A DNA stretch of 64,000 nucleotides. Origin: CAWIUB01 sp963839175. GTDB lineage: Bacteria > Actinomycetota > Actinomycetes > Mycobacteriales > Jatrophihabitantaceae. A model generated the notes under the pieces. It searched no databases, was not told where the DNA came from, and saw only the letters and a list, made by a program, of their open reading frames with translations. Both the position numbers and the translations under genes were made by a program. The stretch is from positions 62,001 through 126,000 of the forward strand of contig CAWIUB010000011.1 of NCBI GenBank assembly GCA_963839175.1, in the 5' to 3' direction. Shown piece by piece: positions 8,778 to 16,858 of the stretch (positions are counted from its first letter, which is position 1; each line of letters starts with the position of its first letter).

Positions 8778-9308
8778 TTGTCCACCACCACTCAGGTCGC
8801 GGTCCTGCGTACCTCGGCCGGCGACATCCGGGTCCACCTGTTCGGCGATCAGGCGCCCAAGACCGTCCGAAATTTCGTCGAGCTCGCGACGGGTGCGCGC
8901 GAGTGGACGCATCCCGGCACAAAAGCCAAGACGACGGCCCCGCTCTACGACGGGACGATCTTCCACCGGGTCATCGGCGGGTTCATGATCCAGGGCGGCG
9001 ACCCGTTGGGGCAGGGGTTTGGCGGCCCGGGCTACCAGTTCGGCGACGAGTTCCACCCCGATCTCGCTTTCGACCGTCCCTATTTGTTGGCGATGGCCAA
9101 CGCCGGCCCGAACACCAACGGCTCGCAGTTCTTCATCACCGTCGGCCGCACGCCGCATCTCAACCGCAAGCACACGATCTTCGGCGAGGTGGCCGACGCC
9201 GACAGCCGCGCTGTGGTCGACGCTATCGCCACCACCCGGACCGGCCGCAACGACAAACCGGTCGAGGACGTCACGATCAACTCGATCACCGTCGAGCCAG
9301 CCACCTGA
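8778..9308 (+). CDS. ppiA: peptidyl-prolyl cis-trans isomerase, cyclophilin type
   Basis: 176 residues, a complete cytoplasmic cyclophilin. It shows FHRVIGGFMIQGGDP (catalytic Arg and the Phe/Met/Gln pocket), GPGYQFGDE, MANAGPNTNGSQFFIT and HTIFGEV. No signal peptide is present. TTG 8778 is chosen because GAGGAG (8765-8770) lies 7 nt upstream and the family start VAVLRTSAGDI follows at once. It catalyses proline isomerisation in protein folding. It sits 11 nt before the rhomboid gene, an arrangement common near the replication origin of actinobacteria. Confidence 0.95.
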   Translation: MSTTTQVAVLRTSAGDIRVHLFGDQAPKTVRNFVELATGAREWTHPGTKAKTTAPLYDGTIFHRVIGGFMIQGGDPLGQGFGGPGYQFGDEFHPDLAFDRPYLLAMANAGPNTNGSQFFITVGRTPHLNRKHTIFGEVADADSRAVVDAIATTRTGRNDKPVEDVTINSITVEPAT

Positions 9309-9319
9309 CCCGAGCCCTG

Positions 9320-10210
9320 GTGTCCGAGCCGTCCAGCACCGCGCCGCCGACCGGAGGCAGCCCGGTCACGACCTGTTACCGCCATCCGATGCGCGAGACG
9401 GCGGTGCGCTGCGTGCGCTGCAATCGGCCGATCTGCCCGGAGTGCATGCGGCCAGCGTCAGTCGGGTTCCAGTGCCCTGACGACGTCCGGATGGGCCGGC
9501 GCACGCAGCGGGCGCCACGCACGTTGGTCGGCGCGCGGCTGCCCGCGTCGGAGCGGCCGCTGCTGACCTGGTCGATCATCGCGGTGAACGTCGTGGCGTA
9601 CGTTGCGACGGCGATCGGGTCGGTACGCGGGGTGAACGAGAACCACACCACGCGCTTGTTCACAGACCTGTTGTTGCAGCCGATCGCCGTCGCCCAGCAG
9701 AGCGAGTTCTACCGGCTGCTGACCTCCGCGTTTCTGCACTACGGGCTGCTACACATCGTCCTCAACATGCTGGTGCTGGCGATGATCGGCCCGTATCTCG
9801 AGCGGCTGCTCGGCCGCTGGCGCTTCGCCGCCGTCTACCTGCTGGCCGCACTCGGCGGGTCCGTCGCGGTCTACGTGCTGGGTTCGAAGTACACCGCGGT
9901 AGTAGGAGCGTCCGGCGCAATCTTCGGTCTGTTCGCGGCGTGCCTGCTGCTCGTCCGCGAACTCGGCCTCGATCCGCGCACCTTGATCGCGACCATCGTG
10001 CTGAACTTCGTGCTGACGTTCAGCGTCCCGGACATCTCCAAGCTGGGCCACATCGGCGGGTTCATCTTCGGCGCGCTCGCCACCGTGGCCATCGCCGGTC
10101 TCCCTCAGCGGCGCACGATGCTGCCGGTCCGCACGCAGCTACTCGGGCTGGCCAGTCTCGTCGTGGTGCTGGTGATCGCCGTTGTCTGGCGCACGGCGGC
10201 TCTGGGGTAG
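9320..10210 (+). CDS. rhomboid family intramembrane serine protease with N-terminal zinc-finger
   Basis: 296 residues. The N-terminal ~45 residues contain TTCYRHP and CVRCNRPICPECM, a B-box-like zinc finger. The rest has six or seven membrane segments with the rhomboid motif GASGAIF (nucleophile Ser near residue 198) and the partner His in LGHIGGF (near residue 243). It is expected to cleave membrane-spanning substrates within the bilayer. GTG 9320 follows the cyclophilin gene closely, so the two are probably cotranscribed. The last 72 nt overlap the convergent PH-domain gene. Confidence 0.93.
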   Translation: MSEPSSTAPPTGGSPVTTCYRHPMRETAVRCVRCNRPICPECMRPASVGFQCPDDVRMGRRTQRAPRTLVGARLPASERPLLTWSIIAVNVVAYVATAIGSVRGVNENHTTRLFTDLLLQPIAVAQQSEFYRLLTSAFLHYGLLHIVLNMLVLAMIGPYLERLLGRWRFAAVYLLAALGGSVAVYVLGSKYTAVVGASGAIFGLFAACLLLVRELGLDPRTLIATIVLNFVLTFSVPDISKLGHIGGFIFGALATVAIAGLPQRRTMLPVRTQLLGLASLVVVLVIAVVWRTAALG

Positions 10211-10612
10211 CAACGCGTCGATCAAGTCCTTCGCCTCCTGCGGATCGACGCCTAGGGCACGCCGGCTGAACACGACAAGGTGCGGTCCGGCGTCGATCTC
10301 GAGCATCCGGCTGCTGAGCCCATGCCGGGAGCGCTCATCGATGCGGACTGCGTTGACCTGGGACCAATCGAGATGTGCGCGCAGCGCGGGCGTGCGCACC
10401 TGCAGTCCGTGGGACGACACGGCTAGCCGCGGCCAGTAGAGCACGTCGGTAACGGCATACCCGGCCATGATGAGTGCGCCACCGGCGAACAGCAGCCGCC
10501 CCTCGGCATCGGCGGCCACTGCGGCGGCGCCCGCGATCACCGCAATGACGGCAAAGGCGGCGTCCAGGCGGCGGTCGGGGCCGAATCGGTAGCTCACGGG
10601 GCGTTCGTCCAC
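10139..10612 (-). CDS. PH domain-containing membrane protein
   Basis: 157 residues. Two hydrophobic segments (AAFAVIAVIAGAAAVAA and LLFAGGALIMAGYAVTDVLYW) precede a bacterial PH-like domain with LAVSSHGLQVRTPALRAHLDWSQVNAVRI. Proteins of this architecture are found beside crgA in actinobacteria; their function is not known. The start is GTG 10612. The 3' end overlaps the rhomboid gene by 72 nt on the opposite strand, so the last ~23 residues (His/Asp/Glu-rich) are constrained by both genes. Confidence 0.75.
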   Translation of the reverse strand: MDERPVSYRFGPDRRLDAAFAVIAVIAGAAAVAADAEGRLLFAGGALIMAGYAVTDVLYWPRLAVSSHGLQVRTPALRAHLDWSQVNAVRIDERSRHGLSSRMLEIDAGPHLVVFSRRALGVDPQEAKDLIDALLPQSRRAPDNGDHQHHDETGQPE

Positions 10613-10618
10613 AGGGAT

Positions 10619-10634
10619 ATCCCCAGCTGGGGAT
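10619..10634. promoter_or_regulatory. 16-bp perfect palindrome upstream of PH-domain gene
   Basis: ATCCCCAGCTGGGGAT is a perfect palindrome located 7 nt before the PH-domain gene start and 19 nt after the crgA stop, both genes being on the minus strand. It could be an operator for a dimeric regulator or a short hairpin between the two genes. Confidence 0.4.
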
Positions 10635-10652
10635 AGAACTACAGAGATGTAA

Positions 10653-10919
10653 TCAGCGCCAGCGCACGGCCATGATCAGGCCGACGATGAGGACGCCGAA
10701 TCCGACTGCGAAGTTCCAGGCCCCGAGGTCCTTCATGCCAGGGATCGTGTCGCCCGCGAGATAGTAGGCCACCAGATAGGCCAGGGCGATGACAAACACC
10801 GCCGCCATGACGATCGGATACCACGTGGGGCTGGGCCGATGGGCGCGACTGCTGGTCGCAGTCGTCGTCGGGAGCCGAACCGGTGCGTCGCTCTTCTTGC
10901 GGACCTTGGACTTGGGCAC
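10653..10919 (-). CDS. crgA: cell division protein CrgA
   Basis: 88 residues, the usual CrgA length. The basic N-terminus MPKSKVRKK is followed by the family core PSPTWYPIVMAAVFVIALAYLV, a second helix near WNFAVGFGVLIVGLIMAV, and the W-R end. CrgA is a small two-pass membrane protein of the actinobacterial divisome that helps recruit FtsI and peptidoglycan enzymes. GTG 10919 has AGGAG upstream. The location next to the DUF881/sortase/TrpG operon is standard. Confidence 0.96.
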   Translation of the reverse strand: MPKSKVRKKSDAPVRLPTTTATSSRAHRPSPTWYPIVMAAVFVIALAYLVAYYLAGDTIPGMKDLGAWNFAVGFGVLIVGLIMAVRWR

Positions 10920-11001
10920 GACGACTCCTGACTGGGTTCCTACTTGCGGCAGCTAGCGTAAACGCCTGACTCACCATGATGCACGACGGGAAGGCGGGCC
11001 G

Positions 11002-11757
11002 GTGCGGGTCACCAAGGCGCTGCGCGGGCTCGCCCGACCCGCCGGACGGTCGCCCTGGCAATGGCTGGTGCCCGCGGTGTGCTTGATCGCCGGCCTGATG
11101 TTCGCCACGAGTCACACGGTGTCGGGCACGGACCAGCGCAGCGCCGAGGCCGGCAACCTGGCCGACCTGGTGCGCCACGCCGAGGCGCAAGTGAGCGCCG
11201 AAGAACTCGAGTTGCACCGGCTGCAGGCCCAGGTCGACGCCGGGACGAACCAGGCCGCGGCCGGCAACTCAGCCGTCGCCGCGGCGCAGGCGGCTGGCAA
11301 GCCGCTGCTGCAGCCCGGCGGGCTCACCGCAGTGACCGGACCGGGAATCGAGGTAGTCCTGGACGATGCGCACTCGACGCCGGCGGACGCCACCGTCGAC
11401 CAGAACCAGCTCGTGGTGCACCAGTCCGACCTGCAGGCCGTGGTGAACGCCCTCTGGGCAGGCGGGGCCGAGGCGATGACGATCGCCGATCAGCGCGTCA
11501 TCGCCACGAGTGCGGTGCGCTGCGTCGGCAACACGCTGCTGCTCAACGGCCGGGTGTTCTCCCCGCCGTTTCGAGTTGTGGCCATCGGCCCGGCAGGCAC
11601 AATGGCCAGTGCACTGGATCGATCGCCGGGAGTCGCGTTGTTCAAGCAGGCTGCAAGCTACTACGGCCTCGGCTATACGGTCTCCCCGGAGGACTCGGTG
11701 GCCCTGCCTCGCTATGACGGTTCGGTCGCTCTCAGCAAAGCGGTGGCCGGCCGCTGA
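11002..11757 (+). CDS. DUF881 family membrane-anchored protein
   Basis: 251 residues. An N-terminal membrane anchor (WLVPAVCLIAGLMFATSHT) is followed by a coiled-coil-like stretch around residues 50-90 and the DUF881 domain, shown by LTAVTGPGIEVVLDDA, VVNALWAGGAEAMTIADQRV and the final YYGLGYTV. The role is unknown, but the family is typical of the origin-proximal cell-envelope region of actinobacteria. GTG 11002 has GGGAAGG upstream. The stop overlaps the sortase start by ATGA, so translation is coupled. Confidence 0.9.
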   Translation: MRVTKALRGLARPAGRSPWQWLVPAVCLIAGLMFATSHTVSGTDQRSAEAGNLADLVRHAEAQVSAEELELHRLQAQVDAGTNQAAAGNSAVAAAQAAGKPLLQPGGLTAVTGPGIEVVLDDAHSTPADATVDQNQLVVHQSDLQAVVNALWAGGAEAMTIADQRVIATSAVRCVGNTLLLNGRVFSPPFRVVAIGPAGTMASALDRSPGVALFKQAASYYGLGYTVSPEDSVALPRYDGSVALSKAVAGR

Positions 11758-12548
11758 TGACCGTGCTGGCTACCCCTCCACACCCTAGTTCGTCGACCGG
11801 CGACAAGGTGCGGTTCGTCCTGCGGGGCGTCGGCCAGACGCTGATCACGCTGGGCCTGATCGTGCTGCTGTTCGTGGTGTACGAGCTGTGGGTCACCAAC
11901 ATCTTCGCGGCGCGGGCCCAGCACCAAGTGCACACCGAGTTACAGAAGGTCTGGGCCAACGGGGACGATCCGCTGGTCGGCAAGTTGTCGCTGCCCGGCG
12001 GATCGCAGGCGACGATCCCGGTCGGCACCGGGCTTGCCAACCTCTACCTCCCGCGGCTCGGCAAGGACTACGCGTTCACCATCGTCGAAGGTACGACCGA
12101 CTCGGCCCTGGAGAAGGGCCCCGGCCATTACGTCGGCACCGCGCTGCCCGGCCAGATCGGCAACTTCTCGATGGCCGGGCACCGGGTGGGCAAGGGCGAG
12201 CCGTTCCTCAACCTCGACCAACTCGAGCCGGGCGACGCGGTCGTGGTCGAGACCAAGAGCAACTGGTTCATCTACACGGTGCTCGGCGACGTGGCCACGG
12301 CGAACCTGTCGGCTACCGGGCCGGACGGCGTGCCCGGCCGTCAGATCGTCGACCCCAGCGACGTCGGGGTGATCGCGCCGGTGCCCGATCATCCGGGAGC
12401 CACCCCCACCGAGGCGCTGCTGACGATGACCACCTGCCATCCCAAGTTCGACGCCAGCCACCGGATGATCATCCATGCGAAGCTGGCGCGGACGGTTCCG
12501 CACGTCGGGACGGCGCTGCCCAAGGAACTGGCCGGAGGGACGGTCTAG
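11757..12548 (+). CDS. srtE: class E sortase
   Basis: 263 residues. One N-terminal membrane segment (LITLGLIVLLFVVYELWV) precedes the sortase domain, with the catalytic His in SMAGHRVGKGEPF (around residue 142), Cys in TMTTCHPKF (around 226) and Arg in DASHRMIIHAKL (around 236). Class E sortases anchor surface proteins at LAXTG-type signals in high-GC Gram-positives. The window holds a likely substrate type, a surface protein ending in LALTG at about 43.25 kb (now broken). The gene is coupled to DUF881 by an ATGA overlap and precedes a small membrane protein and trpG. Confidence 0.93.
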   Translation: MTVLATPPHPSSSTGDKVRFVLRGVGQTLITLGLIVLLFVVYELWVTNIFAARAQHQVHTELQKVWANGDDPLVGKLSLPGGSQATIPVGTGLANLYLPRLGKDYAFTIVEGTTDSALEKGPGHYVGTALPGQIGNFSMAGHRVGKGEPFLNLDQLEPGDAVVVETKSNWFIYTVLGDVATANLSATGPDGVPGRQIVDPSDVGVIAPVPDHPGATPTEALLTMTTCHPKFDASHRMIIHAKLARTVPHVGTALPKELAGGTV

Positions 12549-12550
12549 CC

Positions 12551-12712
12551 ATGTATACGTGGATCTGGCGACACCTGCCCGGCCCGCTGGCCCTGCGGAT
12601 GCTGCAGGTGCTGCTGCTGGTCGCCGCGGTTTGCGCACTGCTGTTGTTCGTGGTGTTCCCGTGGGTGGAACCGCACCTGCCGATCAACCAGGTCACGGTG
12701 AATCACGGATGA
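12551..12712 (+). CDS. small single-pass membrane protein between sortase and TrpG
   Basis: 53 residues: MYTWIWRHLPG, then one strong membrane helix (LQVLLLVAAVCALLLFVVFPW) and a short tail ending PINQVTVNHG. It starts 2 nt after the sortase stop and its stop overlaps the trpG start (ATGA), so it is an integral part of this operon. Small membrane proteins of this kind are regularly encoded between sortase E and TrpG in actinobacteria; the function is unknown. Confidence 0.85.
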   Translation: MYTWIWRHLPGPLALRMLQVLLLVAAVCALLLFVVFPWVEPHLPINQVTVNHG

Positions 12713-13362
12713 AGATCCTCGTCATCGACAACTACGACAGCTTCGTCTACAACCTGGTGCAGTACCTGGCGCAATTGGGCGCGTCCGTGGAAGTGCGGCG
12801 CAACGACGTCGTCGACGCGGCGGACCTCGACGAACTACGACCGGACGGCGTGTTGATCTCCCCTGGGCCGGGCACCCCGGAAGATGCCGGCAACAGCATG
12901 GCCGTCGTCGCCGCGTGCGCCGATCGCGCGGTGCCCTTGTTCGGCGTGTGCCTCGGCCATCAGGCGATCGGCGCGGTGTTCGGCGCGACCGTGTCGCGTG
13001 CGCCGGAGCTGTTGCACGGCAAGACCAGCGAGGTGCTGCACGATGGGACGGGTCTGCTCGCCGGGCTGCCATCGCCGTTCACCGCCACCCGGTACCACTC
13101 GCTGGCCGTCGAGGACGCGCTGCTGCCGGACTCGATCGTGGTGAACGGGCGTACCGCGTCTGGGGTGGTGATGGCGCTACGGCACCGCGACCTGCCGATC
13201 GACGGGGTGCAGTTCCATCCCGAGTCGGTGCTCACCCAGGGCGGCCACCGGATCGTGGCCAATTGGCTGACTCGGTGCGGCGCGAACGTCGACGAATCAC
13301 GAGTGGCTGCGTTGGGCGCCGGCGTGGACGCGCTGCGCGCGACCGCGTTCGTCGGCGTCTAG
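12709..13362 (+). CDS. trpG: glutamine amidotransferase, anthranilate/aminodeoxychorismate synthase component II
   Basis: 217 residues. It opens with the diagnostic KILVIDNYDSFVYNLVQYL, then LISPGPGTPEDAG, the nucleophile elbow FGVCLGHQAIG (Cys81), and the catalytic His-Glu in GVQFHPESVLTQ (around residues 169-171). It releases ammonia from glutamine for a chorismate-using partner (TrpE or PabB), which is not in the window. Which pathway it serves cannot be told. In most actinobacteria this gene is followed by pknB, but not here. Its last 72 bp are repeated at 15605-15676. Confidence 0.93.
   Translation: MKILVIDNYDSFVYNLVQYLAQLGASVEVRRNDVVDAADLDELRPDGVLISPGPGTPEDAGNSMAVVAACADRAVPLFGVCLGHQAIGAVFGATVSRAPELLHGKTSEVLHDGTGLLAGLPSPFTATRYHSLAVEDALLPDSIVVNGRTASGVVMALRHRDLPIDGVQFHPESVLTQGGHRIVANWLTRCGANVDESRVAALGAGVDALRATAFVGV
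13288..13359 (+). repeat. trpG 3'-end repeat, copy 1
   Basis: The 72 bp encoding the last 24 residues of TrpG (VDESRVAALGAGVDALRATA and on) recur in the same orientation at 15605-15676 with about seven mismatches. The pair brackets the 2.2-kb small-gene/glmS segment. Confidence 0.85.
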
Positions 13363-13416
13363 GACCCCGGTCGGCCCGCAGCGAGGCCCGATGCAACTTC
13401 GGGTTAGAGTTGAAAT

Positions 13417-13434
13417 CTGCCCGCTATCGGGCAG
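13417..13434. terminator. hairpin between trpG and glmS transcription units
   Basis: CTGCCCG (13417-13423), loop CTAT, CGGGCAG (13428-13434): a perfect 7-bp GC-rich stem 55 nt after the trpG stop. There is no T run, as is common in high-GC actinobacteria. It may end the trpG operon or shape the leader of the next unit. Confidence 0.45.
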
Positions 13435-13477
13435 GAATGTTGTCAAGTCGTCCGTACGCCTGGCATGCTCGGGCGCT

Positions 13478-13750
13478 GTGCGCGACGAACCGGTGCCGTC
13501 TGACCTGGTACGTCACGTTGTGTCGACCACCGGCCTGCCCGCAGCCACGGCGACTCGGCTAATCACGGACGTCATCGCGTACTTCGATGAGACGGCAGAG
13601 AGCTACGTGCGCCGCCGGCACACCCAACTGCAGGGCCGGCAACTGAAGAACGCCGAGATCTGGTCGCTGATCGAGTCGGAACTCGCGACGCGCCCATTCG
13701 CGGCACCGCGGCTGTCCGAGCGGCAGCTGCGCCGAATCGTCTACGGATAG
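13478..13750 (+). CDS. small helical protein of unknown function upstream of glmS
   Basis: 90 residues from GTG 13478; the frame is also open to ATG 13391, but the conserved-looking part begins near SDLVRHVVSTTGLPAATATRLI. No membrane segment. It ends with LATRPFAAPRLSERQLRRIVYG and looks all-helical, with two or three helices and many charged residues, like small dimerisation or DNA-associated proteins. I do not recognise a named family. It lies 15 nt before glmS, so the two are probably one operon. Confidence 0.65.
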   Translation: MRDEPVPSDLVRHVVSTTGLPAATATRLITDVIAYFDETAESYVRRRHTQLQGRQLKNAEIWSLIESELATRPFAAPRLSERQLRRIVYG

Positions 13751-13765
13751 AGCAGGAGCACGTCG

Positions 13766-15592
13766 ATGTGCGGAATCGTGGGCTACATCGGGCGCAACGA
13801 CGCCCTGCCCATACTGGTGGAGGGCCTGCACCGGCTCGAATACCGCGGGTACGACTCGGCGGGGCTGGCCGTCGTCCACCGGGGTCGACTGCAGGTGACC
13901 AAGGTCGCGGGACGCGTGCAAGACCTGCGGGAGAGGATCAAGCCGACGACCCGGGCGCAGGTGGGCATCGCCCACACCCGGTGGGCAACCCACGGCGCAC
14001 CTTCGGAGGTCAACGCGCATCCGCACCTGGACGCGGCCGGGCGGATTGCCGTCGTGCACAACGGCATCATCGAGAACTACGAGGAGCTGCGCGCGCAGCT
14101 GGAAGCCGACGGGGTCGTTTTCGTGTCGGAGACCGACACCGAGACGATCGCGCATCTCATCGCGGCGGAGATCGAGGGCGGAGCCCCGACGCTGGAGGAT
14201 GCGGTGCGTGCCGCGTTGCGACGGGTGCGTGGCACGTACGGCCTGCTGGTACTCGACCTCGCCCGGCCCGACGAGCTCGTGGTCGCGCGCAACGGCAGCC
14301 CCATCGTCATCGGTATCGGACACGGCGAGATGCTCGTTGCCTCGGATATCGCTGCCCTGGTGCAGCACACGCAGCAGGTGGTCTACCTCGACGACGCCGA
14401 GCTGGCGACGGTGACCGCTCGCGGATACGTGACGTCGACAATTGACGCCGAGCGTACGGAGAAGTCGCCGAATACCGTCGATGCCCTGCCCGAGGACTAC
14501 GAGCTGGGTGACTACCCCGACTTCATGCTCAAGGAGATGCACGATCAGCCCAAGTCGGTGCGGCAGGTCCTGGCTGGGCGCCTAGACGACCGGTTCGCGA
14601 CCGCGCACTTCGGCGGGCTGGGGCTCGATCCGCGCGAGCTTCGGTCCATCAGCCGCGTTCGCTTCCTCGGCTGCGGATCCGCCTATTACGCCGGCCAGAT
14701 CGGAGCCAGCCTGGTCGAGGAGCTCGCCCGCATCCCCGCCGACGCCGAGCCCGCGTCGGAGTTCCGCTACCGCAACCCGGTCGTCGATCCCGACGCGCTC
14801 TACGTCGCCATCAGCCAGTCCGGGGAGACGCTGGACACGCTAATGGCCGTGCAGGAACTCAAGCGGAAGGGCGGGCACGTTGTCGGCGTGGTCAACGTCG
14901 TCGGCAGCGCGGTCGCCCGCGAGTGCGGCAGCGGCATCTTCCTGCATGCCGGGCCGGAGGTCGCGGTTGCCTCGACGAAGGCGTTGACGAACATGACGGT
15001 CTCGTTCGCGATGCTCGGACTGCTGCTTGGACGTGTACGAGACCTGGCGCCGGCGCACGGCTGGCGCCTCCTTGCCGGCCTGCGAGCCCTTCCCGACCAG
15101 ATCGCTGATCTGCTCGAGGACGAGCAGGCGATTGCGGCCGTGGCGCACCGCTATGCCGAGTCGCAGCACATGTTCTTCATCGGGCGGGTGCGCGGCTGGC
15201 CGGTGGCCCGCGAGGGTGCCCAGAAGCTGAAGGAGATCTCGTACGTCCATGCGGAGGCCTACCAGGCCGCCGAGCTCAAGCACGGCCCGCTCGCCCTGAT
15301 CGACGAGACCATGCCGAGCGTCGTGCTCGTACCCGATGACGAGCTGGTGTCGAAGAACATCAGCACGATCGAGCAGATCAAGGCGCGCGGCGGCGCGGTT
15401 ATCGCGGTGACCAACGCCGATCTACCGGTGGGCCTGGCCGACGACATCATCCGCGTGCCACGCAGCGAGCCGGAACTCGACCCGGTGCTGCTCACCGTTG
15501 CGCTCCAACTGTTCGCGTATCACCTGGCCGCGAAGCTAGGCCGCGACATCGACAAGCCGCGCAACCTCGCCAAGAGCGTCACGGTGGAATGA
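13766..15592 (+). CDS. glmS: glutamine--fructose-6-phosphate aminotransferase (isomerizing)
   Basis: 608 residues. After processing, Cys2 of MCGIVGYIG is the glutaminase nucleophile. HRLEYRGYDSAG, HTRWATHG and VHNGIIENYEELR belong to the N-terminal amidotransferase domain. The two SIS domains follow with CGSAYYAG, SQSGETLDTL, STKALTNMT and ELKHGPLALID, and the C-terminal KPRNLAKSVTVE motif is intact. It makes glucosamine-6-phosphate, the entry to peptidoglycan precursors. CAGGAG precedes ATG 13766. No ribozyme-like leader is expected or seen. Confidence 0.98.
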   Translation: MCGIVGYIGRNDALPILVEGLHRLEYRGYDSAGLAVVHRGRLQVTKVAGRVQDLRERIKPTTRAQVGIAHTRWATHGAPSEVNAHPHLDAAGRIAVVHNGIIENYEELRAQLEADGVVFVSETDTETIAHLIAAEIEGGAPTLEDAVRAALRRVRGTYGLLVLDLARPDELVVARNGSPIVIGIGHGEMLVASDIAALVQHTQQVVYLDDAELATVTARGYVTSTIDAERTEKSPNTVDALPEDYELGDYPDFMLKEMHDQPKSVRQVLAGRLDDRFATAHFGGLGLDPRELRSISRVRFLGCGSAYYAGQIGASLVEELARIPADAEPASEFRYRNPVVDPDALYVAISQSGETLDTLMAVQELKRKGGHVVGVVNVVGSAVARECGSGIFLHAGPEVAVASTKALTNMTVSFAMLGLLLGRVRDLAPAHGWRLLAGLRALPDQIADLLEDEQAIAAVAHRYAESQHMFFIGRVRGWPVAREGAQKLKEISYVHAEAYQAAELKHGPLALIDETMPSVVLVPDDELVSKNISTIEQIKARGGAVIAVTNADLPVGLADDIIRVPRSEPELDPVLLTVALQLFAYHLAAKLGRDIDKPRNLAKSVTVE

Positions 15593-15604
15593 GGGCGCGG
15601 GATC

Positions 15605-15676
15605 GTGGACGAATCACGAATGGCTGCGTTGGGTGCCGCCGTGAACGCGCTGCGCGCGACGGCGTTCGTCGGCGTC
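15605..15676 (+). repeat. trpG 3'-end repeat, copy 2
   Basis: Starts 12 nt after the glmS stop. It reads DESRMAALGAAVNALRATAF in the trpG frame, but the stop codon is replaced (CAG) and there is no upstream trpG body. About 65 of 72 positions match copy 1. This marks a recombination or insertion boundary. Confidence 0.85.
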
Positions 15677-15781
15677 CAGCGCGGCGTCGTCGGCCTGCAG
15701 CGAACGGCGCAGCACGTCGACGATCGCGAAGCCCAGCAACGCCATGATCAGCACGGCAATGACGAGGTTGACCAGACCCAC
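15614..15781 (-). CDS. possible small membrane protein, 3' end formed by the trpG-tail repeat
   Basis: A 55-residue frame from GTG 15781. It has one convincing membrane helix (LVNLVIAVLIMALLGFAIVDVLRR) and then a charged tail, ADDAALDADERRRAQ, the last ~20 residues of which are read from the reverse strand of the repeated trpG end. A real gene may have had its original 3' end replaced by the repeat. No clear ribosome site is visible. It is not recognised and could be spurious. Confidence 0.3.
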   Translation of the reverse strand: MGLVNLVIAVLIMALLGFAIVDVLRRSLQADDAALDADERRRAQRVHGGTQRSHS

Positions 15782-15867
15782 ACACCCAGCACACCACGCC
15801 GGCGGCTGGTCCGAAAGGCAGCCGGGCCGATCCTCACGAGTCCCTCGCGCGTGCGAACGGCCCGGCG

Positions 15868-16815
15868 CTACGGAACCAGGGCCAGCTTTCCCGGGGAGTG
15901 GCCCGTCCGCAGGGCACGGTGAGCGTCGCCGGCGCGGTCGAGCGGATACGTCTCGGCGACCCTCACCCGCAGCCGACCCGCCTCGGCGAGCCGGACGATA
16001 TCCAACCGGGCGGCGGCGCGGAACTCGGTGCCCGGATCGCCGCCCGGCCCGGCGCCGAGTACCTTGATGCCGGCCTGCGTGCCGCCGACGAAATTCGCCA
16101 GGGTGACGATGCGGCCCCGATCGGGGACCAGCGCCAGTGACGCGTCGAGTGCCTCGTCGCTGCCGATCGCGTCGACCGCCACGTCGACCCCGTCCGGAGC
16201 GAAGGCGCGCACCCGCTCGACGAGCCCCGTCCCGTACTCGATGGGTTCGGCGCCGAGGTCGCGCAGGTAGTCGTGCTGCTCCTTGCTCGCGGTGCCGATC
16301 ACCCGAGCGCCGCGCGCCCGGGCCTGCTGTACCGCTGCCGAACCCACGCCGCCGGCTGCGGCGTGCACGAGCACTGTGTCGCCATCGCCCACCCCGGTCA
16401 CCGAGAGGGCATGGGCGGCCGTGACGCCGGTGAGCAGCAGCCCGGCCGCCTGCGCCCAGCTCAGGTTCTCGGGTTTGGGCAGGACCGCGGACGCCGGAAC
16501 GAGCAGGGTCTCGGCGTATCCGCCGTCGATGGGGTAGGCGATCACCTCGTCACCGACCGCGATCGGCCCCGCAGGCCCGGTGGCGTCGGCGCCGGTCGCG
16601 CGCACCACGCCCGCGGCCTCCATCCCGAGGCGCAGCGGCAGCCGGCTGCGATCGGTGCCGTACATCCCGCTGTAGGACTTGTAGTCGTAGGGATTCAGCC
16701 CGGCGGCGCGCACGTCGATCACGACTTGGCCGGGGCCCGGCTCGGGGACGTCGACGTCGATGACGGACAGCACCTCAGGGCCACCGAAGTCGGTGGCGGC
16801 AACGGCTCGCGACAT
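15868..16815 (-). CDS. NADP-dependent quinone oxidoreductase-type MDR protein
   Basis: 315 residues, a zinc-free medium-chain dehydrogenase/reductase. It has the N-terminal GroES-like domain (DVRAAGLNPYDYKSYSGMYG, LGMEAAGVV, VGDEVIAYP), then the Rossmann loop VHAAAGGVGSAAVQQARARGA for the dinucleotide, and a C-terminal AHRALRTGHSPGKLALVP end. Such enzymes reduce quinones or enones with NADPH; the substrate is not predictable. Start ATG 16815. It is followed by the trpG-tail repeat region and preceded by the EamA transporter on the same strand, 43 nt away. Confidence 0.88.
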   Translation of the reverse strand: MSRAVAATDFGGPEVLSVIDVDVPEPGPGQVVIDVRAAGLNPYDYKSYSGMYGTDRSRLPLRLGMEAAGVVRATGADATGPAGPIAVGDEVIAYPIDGGYAETLLVPASAVLPKPENLSWAQAAGLLLTGVTAAHALSVTGVGDGDTVLVHAAAGGVGSAAVQQARARGARVIGTASKEQHDYLRDLGAEPIEYGTGLVERVRAFAPDGVDVAVDAIGSDEALDASLALVPDRGRIVTLANFVGGTQAGIKVLGAGPGGDPGTEFRAAARLDIVRLAEAGRLRVRVAETYPLDRAGDAHRALRTGHSPGKLALVP

Positions 16816-16858
16816 GCCGGCCCAACGGACCGGGATCAGCCGCTATTCCGCCGTTTGA

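Noticed and set aside
13363..13765. glmS ribozyme or similar leader
   Set aside because: Such ribozymes are not expected in actinobacteria, and the region contains a protein-coding frame 15 nt before glmS.
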